Positions 19,342 to 28,191 of a DNA stretch of 64,000 nt are shown in pieces. Within the stretch, counting starts at the first letter, position 1; each line of letters opens with the position of its first letter. Made by a program: the position numbers and the translations under genes. The notes under the pieces were generated by a model, which saw nothing but the letters and a program-made list of their open reading frames with translations, did no database searches and was not told the origin of the DNA. The stretch comes from JBDIAG01 sp963835085 (lineage in GTDB: Bacteria > Actinomycetota > Actinomycetes > Actinomycetales > CAWJMD01): positions 1 to 64,000 of the forward strand of contig CAWIED010000002.1 in assembly GCA_963835085.1 (NCBI GenBank), read 5' to 3'.

Positions 19342-22140
19342 ATGCGTCACAACCGGATGCGGCAGGGTCTGTTTACGCTCCTGACGGCGTTCACCGCCAT
19401 CGCGGCAACCTCCGGCATCGCCCCGGCGACAGCATCGTCCCCCGTGCGCAGCCAGGTGAGCGTCGCGGCTTCCAGCACGACGGTCACCGATGCCTCGCCA
19501 ACGCCTGCCCCCTGGAGCAGCCTGGCCAAGGAGCCGGGCGTGTTCGTCGCTCCGAAAACACCGAGCGTCTCCGAAGTCCCGAGCGTCTCGGAAGTGCCGA
19601 GTGTCTCGGAAGTACCCTCGAAGGCGGCCTCGCTGAAGGCGTCCGCCGCCCCGGCGGGTCCGCCCGGCTCGTATGTGTCATTGGCCCCGTCCCGGGTGCT
19701 CGACACCCGCACCAACCTCGGCGCCACCGGACCCGTCCCCGCCCAAAGCACCATCCACCTGCCCCTACTCGGCAAAGCCGGACTCCCCGCCAACGGCATC
19801 TCCGCCGTCGTCCTCAACATCACCGTCACCTCCCCCGCCGCCCCCGGCAACATCACCGTCTACCCCGACGGCACCACCATGCCCCTGGCCTCCAACCTCA
19901 ACTTCGTCCCCGGCCAAACCATCCCCAACCTCGTCATCGCCAAAATCGGCACCAACGGCGCCATCGCCCTCACCAACAACAGCCCCTCCACCGTCAACCT
20001 CATCGCCGACGTCGCCGGGTACTACCTCGACGGCGCTCCCACTGCACCCGGCACCTATGTGCCCCTCAACCCCGCCCGAGTGCTCGACACCCGCACGAAC
20101 GTCGGAGCCACCGGCCCGGTGGCCGCGCTGGGCACCGTGCACCTGCCCGTGCTGGGTAAGGGTGGTGTCCCCGCGTCCGGAGTGGCCGCCGTCGTGTTGA
20201 ACGTGACCGTGAATGCACCCGCCAAGCCGGGAAATATCACCGTCTATCCCGACGGCACCACGATGCCGCTGGCCTCGAATCTCAACTTCGTGCCCGGGCA
20301 GACCATCCCGAACCTGGTGGTGGCCAAGGTCGGCGCCAACGGCAATGTCGCCTTGACCAACAACAGCCCCGGCACCGTGCAGTTGATCGCCGACGTCGCC
20401 GGGTACTACCTCGACGGCACCCCCAGCGCCCAAGGCACGTACGCACCTCTGGCCCCGTCTCGGGTGCTCGACACCCGCACCAACCTCGGCGCCACCGGAC
20501 CCGTCCCCGCCCAAAGCACCGTCCACCTGCCCCTACTCGGCAAAGCCGGACTCCCCGCCAACGGCATCTCCGCCGTCGTCCTCAACATCACCGTCACCTC
20601 CCCCGCCGCCCCCGGCAACATCACCGTCTACCCCGACGGCACCACCATGCCCCTGGCCTCCAACCTCAACTTCGTCCCCGGCCAAACCATCCCCAACCTC
20701 GTCATCGCCAAAATCGGCACCAACGGCGCCATCGCCCTCACCAACAACAGCCCCTCCACCGTCAACCTCATCGCCGACGTCGCGGGCTATTTCGTCGACA
20801 CCGTCACGCCGTCCATCTCCACCACGACGCTGCCTACCGGGCTACCCGGCACGGCGTACTCCACGACGCTCACGGCGACTCGTGGTACCGCCCCGTACAC
20901 CTGGGCCGTGGCCAGCGGCACCCTGCCCGCCGGGCTGTCCCTCAACGCCAGTACCGGTGCCATCACCGGCACTCCGAGCACGGTGGGCACCAGCACGTTC
21001 GACATCCGGGTAACCGACGCCAACAGCGTCTCCAGCACCGCGAGTCTCAGCCTCAGCATCAATAACGTGGCGACCGCGCTTGCCGCCAGCACCGTGCACA
21101 CCTGCGCGCTGAACACCGCCGGCGGCGTCAAATGCTGGGGCTACAACGGCGACGGCGAGCTCGGCAACGGCACCACCACCGACTCCTCCACCCCCGTCCA
21201 GGTCAGTGGTCTCACCAGCGGCGTGCAGGCCATCGCGGCCGACGGCGGTCACGCGTGCGCGCTCACCACCGCCGGCGGCGTCAAATGCTGGGGATGGAAC
21301 GGCGTCGGCGAGCTCGGCAACGGCACCACCACCGAGTCTCCCAACCCCACCCCCGTCCAGGTCAGTGGCCTGACCAGCGGCGTGCAGGCCATCGCGGCCG
21401 GCGGCGCCCACACCTGTGCCCTCACCACCGCCGGCGGCGTCAAATGCTGGGGCTACAACGGCGACGGCGAGCTCGGCAACGGCACCACCACCGACTCCTC
21501 CACCCCCGTCCAGGTCAGTGGTCTCACCAGCGGCGTGCAGGCCATAGTCGCCGGCGGGGGCACCACCTGCGCCGTGACCACCAGCGGCGCGGCCAAGTGC
21601 TGGGGCTACAACGGCGAGGGCGAACTCGGCAACGGCACCACCACCGACTCCTCCACTCCGGTCCAGGTCAGCGGCCTCACCAGCGGTGTGGCGAGCCTGG
21701 CCACCAGTGAGGCCCACACGTGCGCGGTGACCACCGGCGGCGCGGCCAAGTGCTGGGGCTACAACGCCGACGGCGAACTCGGCAACGGCACCACCACCGA
21801 CTCCTCCACTCCGGTCCAGGTCAGCGGCCTCACCAGCGGCGCGGCCAGCATCTCTACGGGTGGCGCACACACCTGCGCGGTGACCACCAGCGGCGCGGCC
21901 AAGTGCTGGGGCTACAACGCCGACGGCGAACTCGGCAACGGCACCACCACCGACTCCTCCACCCCCGTCCAGGTCAGCGGCCTCACCAGCGGCGTCCAGG
22001 CCGCTGTCGCGGGCTGGACCCACACCTGCGCTCGGACCACCGCCGGAGTCATCCGCTGCTGGGGCTGGAACGGCTACGGGCAGTTGGGTAACGGCACCAC
22101 CACCGACTCGAGCGTTCCCATCGACGTGCCCGGCTTTTAG
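19342..22140 (+). CDS. Secreted RCC1-propeller protein with three N-terminal beta repeats
   Basis: The product is about 932 residues. A signal peptide (LFTLLTAFTAIAATSGIAPA) is followed by a spacer with three SVSEVPS repeats. Three copies of a ~120-residue domain follow, beginning YVSLAPSRVLDTRTNLGATG and ending LIADVAGYYLDG. Next is a putative Ig fold (TLPTGLPGTAYSTTLTATRG), then seven RCC1-type repeats, each with HTCALTTAGGVKCWGYNG and ELGNGTTTDSSTPVQVSGL. Seven repeats make a full propeller. No LPXTG or anchor is visible, so it is probably secreted or wall-associated. The ATG at 19342 precedes the signal peptide; an in-frame start at 19312 is also open. Ligand and function are unknown. Confidence 0.85.
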   Translation: MRHNRMRQGLFTLLTAFTAIAATSGIAPATASSPVRSQVSVAASSTTVTDASPTPAPWSSLAKEPGVFVAPKTPSVSEVPSVSEVPSVSEVPSKAASLKASAAPAGPPGSYVSLAPSRVLDTRTNLGATGPVPAQSTIHLPLLGKAGLPANGISAVVLNITVTSPAAPGNITVYPDGTTMPLASNLNFVPGQTIPNLVIAKIGTNGAIALTNNSPSTVNLIADVAGYYLDGAPTAPGTYVPLNPARVLDTRTNVGATGPVAALGTVHLPVLGKGGVPASGVAAVVLNVTVNAPAKPGNITVYPDGTTMPLASNLNFVPGQTIPNLVVAKVGANGNVALTNNSPGTVQLIADVAGYYLDGTPSAQGTYAPLAPSRVLDTRTNLGATGPVPAQSTVHLPLLGKAGLPANGISAVVLNITVTSPAAPGNITVYPDGTTMPLASNLNFVPGQTIPNLVIAKIGTNGAIALTNNSPSTVNLIADVAGYFVDTVTPSISTTTLPTGLPGTAYSTTLTATRGTAPYTWAVASGTLPAGLSLNASTGAITGTPSTVGTSTFDIRVTDANSVSSTASLSLSINNVATALAASTVHTCALNTAGGVKCWGYNGDGELGNGTTTDSSTPVQVSGLTSGVQAIAADGGHACALTTAGGVKCWGWNGVGELGNGTTTESPNPTPVQVSGLTSGVQAIAAGGAHTCALTTAGGVKCWGYNGDGELGNGTTTDSSTPVQVSGLTSGVQAIVAGGGTTCAVTTSGAAKCWGYNGEGELGNGTTTDSSTPVQVSGLTSGVASLATSEAHTCAVTTGGAAKCWGYNADGELGNGTTTDSSTPVQVSGLTSGAASISTGGAHTCAVTTSGAAKCWGYNADGELGNGTTTDSSTPVQVSGLTSGVQAAVAGWTHTCARTTAGVIRCWGWNGYGQLGNGTTTDSSVPIDVPGF
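19683..20790 (+). repeat. Near-identical DNA repeats encoding the N-terminal domains
   Basis: The first (about 19683-20030) and third (about 20455-20790) copies are almost identical at DNA level, differing at only a few positions over ~330 bases. They use C-ending codons nearly exclusively. The middle copy (about 20055-20425) encodes the same domain with many silent and some coding differences. The pattern points to a recent duplication or gene conversion between copies 1 and 3. Confidence 0.85.
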
Positions 22141-22222
22141 ATGATCTACTCCCAGACCTGTCCGTGGGCGTAGGTGGTGACTGCGCGGCGGATCGGTCGA
22201 TTCGTGCGGTCGTCCACACCAG

Positions 22223-22260
22223 CTGACCCCGGGTGAAACGGGAGGGCCCGTTCGGGTCAG
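22223..22260 (+). terminator. Compound hairpin downstream of the RCC1 gene
   Basis: CTGACCC (22223-22229) pairs with GGGTCAG (22254-22260), and inside it AACGGG (22237-22242) pairs with CCCGTT (22247-22252). It lies 83 bases past the stop codon. No T-run follows, so it may be a terminator or an RNA-stabilising stem. Confidence 0.45.
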
Positions 22261-22280
22261 ACCCGGTCAGACCCGGTAGG

Positions 22281-22371
22281 TGTCCGGAATCCGGCGCCAG
22301 TGCCCGCTAACGAACATCGGCTGAGCACAAAACCCCAGGCTTGCTGAACCGCTCGAGCCGGATTCCGGACA
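22281..22371. repeat. 15-bp perfect inverted repeat with 61-base interior
   Basis: TGTCCGGAATCCGGC (22281-22295) reappears as its reverse complement at 22357-22371. The 91-base unit has no coding content and no clear target duplication. The long interior argues against a simple terminator. A small non-autonomous element or a paired operator is possible. Confidence 0.5.
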
Positions 22372-22713
22372 TCCACGCACCGAAACAGCGATCGACCACC
22401 CACCCAGCGCCTGCCCTCACCGCCCGCACGCACCGGATGGATGACCTCGTGCCACCCATCGCCCCCGGGCGCGACCCATGCGTCCATCTGTCATGCTCCT
22501 CACCCACCCGGCACCATCCTGGTCACCTCCTGCCGAACAACGTCACAACTCAACGATCCAAGGGCGACCCAGCCCTGACACCCGGCAATCAGCACGCCAC
22601 ACAAACACCCGACCCCCTGGAACAGGTCGTCTGGCGGCTCGACGCCCAGCAGCGCGTCAGCGCCGCACGGGCTGCGCGGTCTTGTCCATGACCGGGTGTG
22701 TACGTTGACCGGC
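22372..22713. other. Intergenic stretch without recognisable gene
   Basis: Between the inverted repeat and the PHP hydrolase I find no supported gene on either strand. Open frames here lack conserved motifs and ribosome-binding sites. The end of the stretch must carry the promoter of the PHP gene, but no clear box stands out. Confidence 0.4.
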
Positions 22714-23547
22714 ATGGTCTTGCAGGCCGACAGCCATGTGCACAGTCAGTGGTCGTGGGACGCTCCCCACGCATGGATGGAGCAGACCTGTGCGCGAGCG
22801 CTCGAACTCGGCCTGCCCGCCGTGGCGTTCACGGAGCACTTCGACCACAGCTCCTACGCCGTCGAGGCCGACGTGCTGGTGGGTAAGGACCATCTGACCG
22901 CGTTGTATGCCGATGGCAGACTCACGCCACCGCCGTTCGACGCCGACGGCTACCTGCAGGACATCGCGCGATGCCGCGATCGGTTTCCCGGGCTGCGGAT
23001 CCTGAGCGGCCTCGAGGTAGGCGAGCCGCACTGGCACGCAGACGCGGTAACGCGCATCCTCGGCGCGGGGGAGTTCGACCGGGTTCTCGGCTCGTTGCAC
23101 TGCCTGCCGGACGGCGACGGCTTCAGCCAACCCCCTGACCTCTTCGCCCACCGGGACGCCTACGAGGTGATGCGGACCTATCTCGGCGAGATCGTCGCCC
23201 TGGTTTCCGGCAGCGACGACTTCGCCGTACTCGCCCACATCGACTACCCCGTGCGGAGCTGGCCCCTCGAGCAGTTCAACCCGTTGGACTTCGAGGACGA
23301 GTTCCGCCTCGCTCTGCGGGCGACCGCCGAGTCAGGCAAGGCGTTGGAGGTGAACACCGTAGTGCCGTTGCACGCCACGATCGTGCGCTGGTGGCACGAG
23401 GAGGGCGGCGAGGCGATCAGCTTCGGCAGCGACACTCACGGCCCGGCTCGGCTGGCCCGCGGGTTCGCGGACGCGCGAGACATGGCGGAGGCCAACGGGT
23501 TTCGTCCCGGTGCCGACCCCTTGGAGTTCTGGGGCAGGGCGCGCTGA
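22714..23547 (+). CDS. PHP-domain phosphoesterase, histidinol-phosphatase-like
   Basis: This 277-residue PHP-fold enzyme shows the metal-binding pattern clearly: DSHVHSQWSWD at the N-terminus, AFTEHFDH, LSGLEVGEPH, VLGSLHCLPDG, LAHIDYPVR and FGSDTHGP near the end. The order and length match HisJ-type histidinol phosphatases, which remove phosphate from L-histidinol phosphate in the cytosol, but no other his gene is nearby, so a different small phosphoester is possible. I start at the ATG at 22714 because DSHVHS should lie close to the N-terminus. Confidence 0.83.
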   Translation: MVLQADSHVHSQWSWDAPHAWMEQTCARALELGLPAVAFTEHFDHSSYAVEADVLVGKDHLTALYADGRLTPPPFDADGYLQDIARCRDRFPGLRILSGLEVGEPHWHADAVTRILGAGEFDRVLGSLHCLPDGDGFSQPPDLFAHRDAYEVMRTYLGEIVALVSGSDDFAVLAHIDYPVRSWPLEQFNPLDFEDEFRLALRATAESGKALEVNTVVPLHATIVRWWHEEGGEAISFGSDTHGPARLARGFADARDMAEANGFRPGADPLEFWGRAR

Positions 23548-23634
23548 CGTAATCGGGATGACCGTCAGGGCGCATCCATGCCGAACGGCTTCGGACACCG
23601 GACGAGGCCCGACGGCAGCGGGTGCGGCCGGGTC

Positions 23635-24723
23635 TCAGCCCGCGTCACCCATCGGCTGGGCCTGCTCATCTGGTTCCACCTCTGCTCGCCGGGAAGCGGT
23701 TGGATCACTATGCTCCACCAGCTGGTGGTCGTGAGTGCCTGGTGGGCGAGCGGAGGAACGTTGGGTCGCCGCGATGCAGGCGAGCACAAGCAGACCGGTG
23801 ATCGGCATCAGTGGTGTGAGGGTCTCGCCGAGCAGCAGGGCCGACCAGGCCAGCGTCAAGAGCGGTTGCGCGAGCTGGAGTTGGCTGGCGCGAGCCACAC
23901 CGATGAGGGCCATCCCGCGATACCAGACCACGAAGCCGCCGAACTGCGAGATCAGGGCGATGTAAGCGGTCCCGACGACGGTCTTGGCCGTGAGGTGGTT
24001 GGACTCCTGGCTGAGCGCGACCATTGTCAGCACCAGAGTCACCGGCAGGGCGGCTACCACGGCCCAGCCGATCACCTGCCAGCCGGGCAACGTGGCCGAG
24101 AGTCGTCCACCCTCGGCGTAGCCGGCGGCACAGGCGAGCAGCGCCACCAGCAGGTACACATCGGCGAGGGTCGGCAGTCCGTGGTTCTGCGCCAGGGCGA
24201 AGCCGACGACGATCGTGGCGCCGATGACTGCCGCTATCCAGAACGCCGGCGGATGGCGACGTCCCGTGCGCCAGGCCGAGATGACCGCCGTAGCCAGCGG
24301 TAGCAGGCCGATGACGATCGCCGAATGAGCAGAGGTCGACGTCTGCAGCGCCAGCGTGGTGAGCAGCGGAAAGCCGATCACGCAGCCGATGGCCACCACC
24401 GCCAAAGCGGGCCAGTGTGCTCGGGCCGGCAGTGGTGCACGCACGGCCAGCAGGCAGGCCCCGGCCACGAGGGCGGCAAGCACCCCGCGCACACCGGTCG
24501 CCGTCCACGGGCCCAGGCCGTCCATGGCCCAGACGGTGGCCGGGAAGCTCAGCGAGAAGCTGAGCACTCCGAGTCCGGCCAGGAGAAGACCGCCGTGCCT
24601 GTGTGCCGCGAGCGACCGGTCGACCGAAGCTGACCCGGCCTTCGATGACCGAGTCTTCAACGGCCGAGCTTTCAACGACTCCGCTACCGCCGGATCTACA
24701 GTAGCGCTACTCTCATTCCTCAT
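23635..24723 (-). CDS. DMT-superfamily EamA transporter
   Basis: This is a ten-helix DMT-type permease of up to ~362 residues, made of two EamA repeats. The first begins GGLLLAGLGVLSFSLSFPATVWAMDGLGPW and contains RGVLAAL. The second contains SQFGGFVVWYRGMALIGVARASQLQLAQPLLTL with the typical LLLGETL loop. Relatives export amino acids or related metabolites. The first ~45 residues are hydrophilic and unusual, and the ATG at 24723 overlaps the divergent MocR start, so true initiation may be a downstream TTG (for example near 24673). The divergent MocR regulator probably controls it. Confidence 0.82.
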   Translation of the reverse strand: MRNESSATVDPAVAESLKARPLKTRSSKAGSASVDRSLAAHRHGGLLLAGLGVLSFSLSFPATVWAMDGLGPWTATGVRGVLAALVAGACLLAVRAPLPARAHWPALAVVAIGCVIGFPLLTTLALQTSTSAHSAIVIGLLPLATAVISAWRTGRRHPPAFWIAAVIGATIVVGFALAQNHGLPTLADVYLLVALLACAAGYAEGGRLSATLPGWQVIGWAVVAALPVTLVLTMVALSQESNHLTAKTVVGTAYIALISQFGGFVVWYRGMALIGVARASQLQLAQPLLTLAWSALLLGETLTPLMPITGLLVLACIAATQRSSARPPGTHDHQLVEHSDPTASRRAEVEPDEQAQPMGDAG

Positions 24724-24742
24724 GAACAACGGTAGCAGTAGC
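24683..24742. promoter_or_regulatory. Cluster of GTAGC half-sites between MocR and DMT genes
   Basis: A perfect palindrome AGTAGCGCTACT lies at 24700-24711. Further GTAGC half-sites lie at 24683-24687 (inverted), 24732-24736 and 24738-24742. Five half-sites in 60 bases at a divergent start fits a MocR-type operator, since these regulators often bind several half-sites. A TACAGT overlapping the palindrome edge could be a -10 box for a leaderless MocR message. Confidence 0.6.
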
Positions 24743-26149
24743 GGCCGCCTCGCGGAACAGCTCCGGGCAGATCTCGTCGCTTTGCCCGTCGGTGCCAGGT
24801 TGCCGTCGAGTCGGGTTCTGGTCGAACGACATCACGCGAGCGCCGCTACGGTGGCCCGCGCCATCGCCCAGCTGGCCGCCGAGGGGGTGGTGGTGAGCCG
24901 CCCCGGAGCCGGAACGTTCAAGGCAGAGACCGCCACCAACCTGAGCGTCACCGGAGACCTGTCGTGGCAGAACGTCAGCCTTGCCACCGATCCGAGCACC
25001 ACCCAGGTGGCGGCCGCGCCCGACGCCAGCGGGGTGCTGGCTACCCTGGAGACTCCCCGACGGGGAACCATCGACCTGCGCGGTGGCTACCTGCACTCCA
25101 GTTTGCAACCCGAGGCAGCAATGACCGCCGCGCTTACTCGCGCGGGACGTCGACCCGCCGCGTGGGCCCGGCCACCGATCGAAGGGGTCGGCGAGCTACG
25201 GGAGTGGTTCGCACGCGACATAGGCCCGGGGGTCGACCCGGGCCACGTCCTGGTGTGCGGGGGTGGGCAGTCGGCGCTGGCTATCGCCTTACGGTCGCTC
25301 GGGCATCCGGGAGCTCCCGTGATCGTGGAATCGCCCACGTATCCAGGTGTTCTCGCCGCCGCTCGGTTGGCCGGTCTGGTGCCGGTGCCCGTCCCGCTCG
25401 ACGAGCAGGGTCTGCGTCCGGAGTTGGTCGCCGCCGCGCTGGCATCGAGCCGGGCCCGGCTGATCGTGTGCCAGCCGATCTTCCAGAACCCCACCGGTGC
25501 CACCATGACGACCGAGCGTTGCCACCAGGTGCTCGAACTGGCCCGCGCGGCAGGCAGTTTCGTGGTCGAGGACGACTTCGCCCGACACCTCGTGCATGCC
25601 GACTGCGCGTCGATGCCCATCCCGATGGTCTCGGACGACCCGGATGGCGCCGTCGTGCATATCCGGTCGATGACCAAGTCGACGTCAGCGAATCTGCGAG
25701 TGGCCGCCGTGGTGGCCCGCGGGCCGGCCTACGAACGGCTGCGAGCCTCGCTCGTGATCAACAGCCTGTTCGTGGCCCGGCCCCTGCAGGAGGCGACCGT
25801 GGAACTAGTGACGTCCTCGGCCTGGCCGCGGCACCTACGCTCGCTCGGCGCCGACCTGCTGCGGCGTCGACAGACTCTCTCGATGGCGGTGCAGTCACTG
25901 GAATCGGTTGAGCTGACATTGATTCCGCGCGGCGGGTATCAGTTGTGGTTGCGACTGATAGGCCTCGATCCGGCAGCGGTTGGCCAGGCCGGGCTCGCCC
26001 ACGGCGTCGCGGTGGCCCCAGGAGGCGGGTACTTCGCCAACGAGCCCGACGACCGCTATCTGCGGGTCAGTCATGCCGCCGCCGTTGACACCGTGCAGCT
26101 CGCGGAAGGCATTTCACGACTGAGATCCGCGATTCAGGGGCTGCGGTGA
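24722..26149 (+). CDS. MocR-family regulator (GntR HTH fused to aminotransferase fold)
   Basis: The product has 475 residues. Residues ~8-75 are a GntR winged helix (LAEQLRADLVALPVGARLPSSRVLVERHH, then TVARAIAQLAAEGVVVSRPGAGTF). The rest is a fold-type-I aminotransferase domain with CGGGQSALAIALRSL, QPIFQNPTGATMT, VVEDDFARHL and the likely PLP lysine in RSMTKSTSANLRV. MocR regulators sense PLP or amino acid derivatives. It is divergent from an EamA transporter, a common pairing in which the regulator switches on metabolite export. The ATG at 24722 overlaps the possible transporter start. The 3' end overlaps the convergent DUF2786 gene by 16 bases. Confidence 0.9.
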   Translation: MNNGSSSGRLAEQLRADLVALPVGARLPSSRVLVERHHASAATVARAIAQLAAEGVVVSRPGAGTFKAETATNLSVTGDLSWQNVSLATDPSTTQVAAAPDASGVLATLETPRRGTIDLRGGYLHSSLQPEAAMTAALTRAGRRPAAWARPPIEGVGELREWFARDIGPGVDPGHVLVCGGGQSALAIALRSLGHPGAPVIVESPTYPGVLAAARLAGLVPVPVPLDEQGLRPELVAAALASSRARLIVCQPIFQNPTGATMTTERCHQVLELARAAGSFVVEDDFARHLVHADCASMPIPMVSDDPDGAVVHIRSMTKSTSANLRVAAVVARGPAYERLRASLVINSLFVARPLQEATVELVTSSAWPRHLRSLGADLLRRRQTLSMAVQSLESVELTLIPRGGYQLWLRLIGLDPAAVGQAGLAHGVAVAPGGGYFANEPDDRYLRVSHAAAVDTVQLAEGISRLRSAIQGLR

Positions 26150-27540
26150 CCCGACAGTTGCCCACCCGCCCCCAGCACGGCCGAGTCGGCCGCGCCAATG
26201 CCGCGGTGCCAGCCCTCTGCGTCGGACACCGAGCGCGCCCGCTGGCGGTGCACCAGGGGAAACATCTGGTCGAAGGCGGCGTCCACCTTCTGCTGCCGGG
26301 CCGCGAGAACGGGCAGCAGACTGCCGGCGACACCGTGCTCGGCTGCGGCCTTCGTCGTCTGCTCCTCACTTGCCTCGCGCAATCGCTCACCGATGCGATG
26401 GGCATATGCCGTGAGAAACGAGGTGCGAAACGCCCGGGTGCGCGAGCGCCCGTAGTGATCGACCCTGGCTCCCTCCTGTGTCATCGCCCGGACGGCCTGC
26501 ACCAGTAGCGAAGTGAAGACCGTCTCGGTGGCAGCGAGATCTACGTCGTGGCCCACCACCGTGCAGAAGCCGAGTTGCCTGCTCCACACCACACGGCAAC
26601 GGTTGGCATCGCCGACCGCGGTGAGCAGGCTTGCCTTGGGGGCCTCGTAGGGATTGTCGATGCCGATCCGCCGGCCACCGGGCTGGGCGCGATCCGCCGG
26701 CCCCGACGCGGCCACGAGGGCCAGGTCGATGCTGTGCCGGGTCATCAGCGACTGTGCGCCGGCCGTGAACGTCTCGGCCTCCGCGGGGTAGTTGGTGGAT
26801 TCCGCCTTGGCCAGCAGGGCACGCACCCGCGCGAGGATGCGTTCGTCCACCTGGGCTGCGGCACCCGTCGCATGAGGTCTGGCTTCTCCCGGGAGAGCGC
26901 CGAGCCGCTCGATCTTCGGCGCGCTGCGCAGCACATGCAACGTCTGGACCGCCAGCGGCAGCTGCAGCACAGCCCCGCCGGGCCGTTGGAGACGCGCAGC
27001 CAGGTAGGACCGGTGCGCAGGCCACCACTGCGTGGCCTGCAGCTCGCTGAGCTGATCGGCCCAGCGGGGATCTACCGTGGCGGGGGCAAAGCGGAGCAGG
27101 TCGGCAACGACTGCGTCGAGCATGACCTGTGCGGTCTCAGCACCGAACCGCCTGGCAGCGAGCCTGTGCAGATCCGCCGGTTGCCACCCGCGTTGCCACG
27201 CGTCGGCAACCGCACGGGACAGCGCCTTGACGAGCGTGTCTTCGACCGTGCGCCCGTGCGAGCCCAAGGTCGCCGCGAGCACTGTCGTGAACTCCTCGGC
27301 AGCTGCCTGGTCTTTGCAGTCGAGAGCTCCCAGGGCCCAATTGATCAGTGCATCGACGTTGTCTTGCGCCGTGCGTGCCCCGAGTTCGTCATCGTGTGGC
27401 GCCGCGCTGCCATGCCTCGGCGGAGCACCCGGTGCGAACGAGCTGCCTCGCCCGCTCGCACCAGGCATGTGCTCACCGAGGTTGCCTCCGCCGTGTTGCT
27501 GCGTCTTGGCCTGTCGTCTGGCCCTGCTCGCTCTACCCAT
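26134..27540 (-). CDS. DUF2786-domain protein
   Basis: The protein has 468 residues. The DUF2786 motif ILARVRALLAKAESTNYPAEAETF is near residues 230-255, followed by SLMTRHSIDLALV and a C-terminal domain with GFCTVVGHDVDLAATETVFTSLLVQAVRAM and SFLTAYAHRIGERLREA. The first ~60 residues are low complexity. An all-helical region fills residues 60-220. The family has no established function; it is widespread in actinobacteria and phages. The ATG at 27540 is the first Met and the frame ends convergently with the MocR gene. Confidence 0.78.
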   Translation of the reverse strand: MGRASRARRQAKTQQHGGGNLGEHMPGASGRGSSFAPGAPPRHGSAAPHDDELGARTAQDNVDALINWALGALDCKDQAAAEEFTTVLAATLGSHGRTVEDTLVKALSRAVADAWQRGWQPADLHRLAARRFGAETAQVMLDAVVADLLRFAPATVDPRWADQLSELQATQWWPAHRSYLAARLQRPGGAVLQLPLAVQTLHVLRSAPKIERLGALPGEARPHATGAAAQVDERILARVRALLAKAESTNYPAEAETFTAGAQSLMTRHSIDLALVAASGPADRAQPGGRRIGIDNPYEAPKASLLTAVGDANRCRVVWSRQLGFCTVVGHDVDLAATETVFTSLLVQAVRAMTQEGARVDHYGRSRTRAFRTSFLTAYAHRIGERLREASEEQTTKAAAEHGVAGSLLPVLAARQQKVDAAFDQMFPLVHRQRARSVSDAEGWHRGIGAADSAVLGAGGQLSGHRSP

Positions 27541-27700
27541 CGTTACGCCTCCTGGTCGTGCCGCCTGTGTGTGCGGCGGCTACCTACCGGTCTCTGGCAA
27601 CGACTCTGTCACCTGGCACCGACAATCGACTGATGCGCCCCGCAAAACGGTCAGAGACCCGGTCCGAGCCGGCGGCATGGGGAGGGCGAGGCGAGGTGGC

Positions 27701-28186
27701 TCAGGCTGCGACGAGCGCGTCGATCTGGTTGATCGCCAGGGTGGCGCCTTCGATCATGCCCATGTCCAGCACCTGCTGAAGGGCCTCGGCGCTGGAGTAG
27801 GTGCTGACGAACGTGGCGCGCGTGCCCCCGTCGTGCTCGGTGAAGGTGCAGTCGGTGCGCGAGACGGGCAGGTCGGTGTTGGCGGTGAAGTCGTCGTTGG
27901 CGAAGCCGTCCAGGTAGCTGAAGGACGTCGGCTCGTCTACCGACAGCACCTCCCAGTAGCCCGGAAACTTCTCGCCTTCGGGGCTGGTCATGAAGTAGGT
28001 CATCCGACCTCCGGGGATCAGGCTGTGATCGACGAAGGTCGCCGGGTGTGAGGGCGGGCCCCAGACCCGCTCGAGCTGGCGCGGGTCGGCGTAGATGTCC
28101 CAGATTCGCTGCACGGGAGCCGCGAAGTCGGCCGTGATCGTGAGGGTCAGGTTGTCGAGATCAGTGGTGACGTCGGTGACGGGCAT
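27701..28186 (-). CDS. SRPBCC / AHSA1-like protein
   Basis: This 161-residue protein has a START/SRPBCC fold of the AHSA1 type: ITADFAAPVQRIWDIYADP, RVWGPPSHPATFVDHSL and PGGRMTYFMTSPEG are standard segments. Such proteins bind small hydrophobic ligands and often sit next to an ArsR regulator, as here. I chose the ATG at 28186 with AGGAG about 11 bases upstream. A GTG at 28198 overlaps the regulator's stop and has no room for a ribosome-binding site. Confidence 0.87.
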   Translation of the reverse strand: MPVTDVTTDLDNLTLTITADFAAPVQRIWDIYADPRQLERVWGPPSHPATFVDHSLIPGGRMTYFMTSPEGEKFPGYWEVLSVDEPTSFSYLDGFANDDFTANTDLPVSRTDCTFTEHDGGTRATFVSTYSSAEALQQVLDMGMIEGATLAINQIDALVAA

Positions 28187-28191
28187 GGTCT

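Noticed and set aside
20842..22023. 393-codon antisense frame across the RCC1 repeats
   Set aside because: Its repeats are the complement of the RCC1 repeats and no start signal or domain is present.
21070..22130. Regular repeats resembling a CRISPR array
   Set aside because: The period is about 150-160 bases, the repeats are coding throughout (RCC1 blades), and no spacers or cas genes exist.
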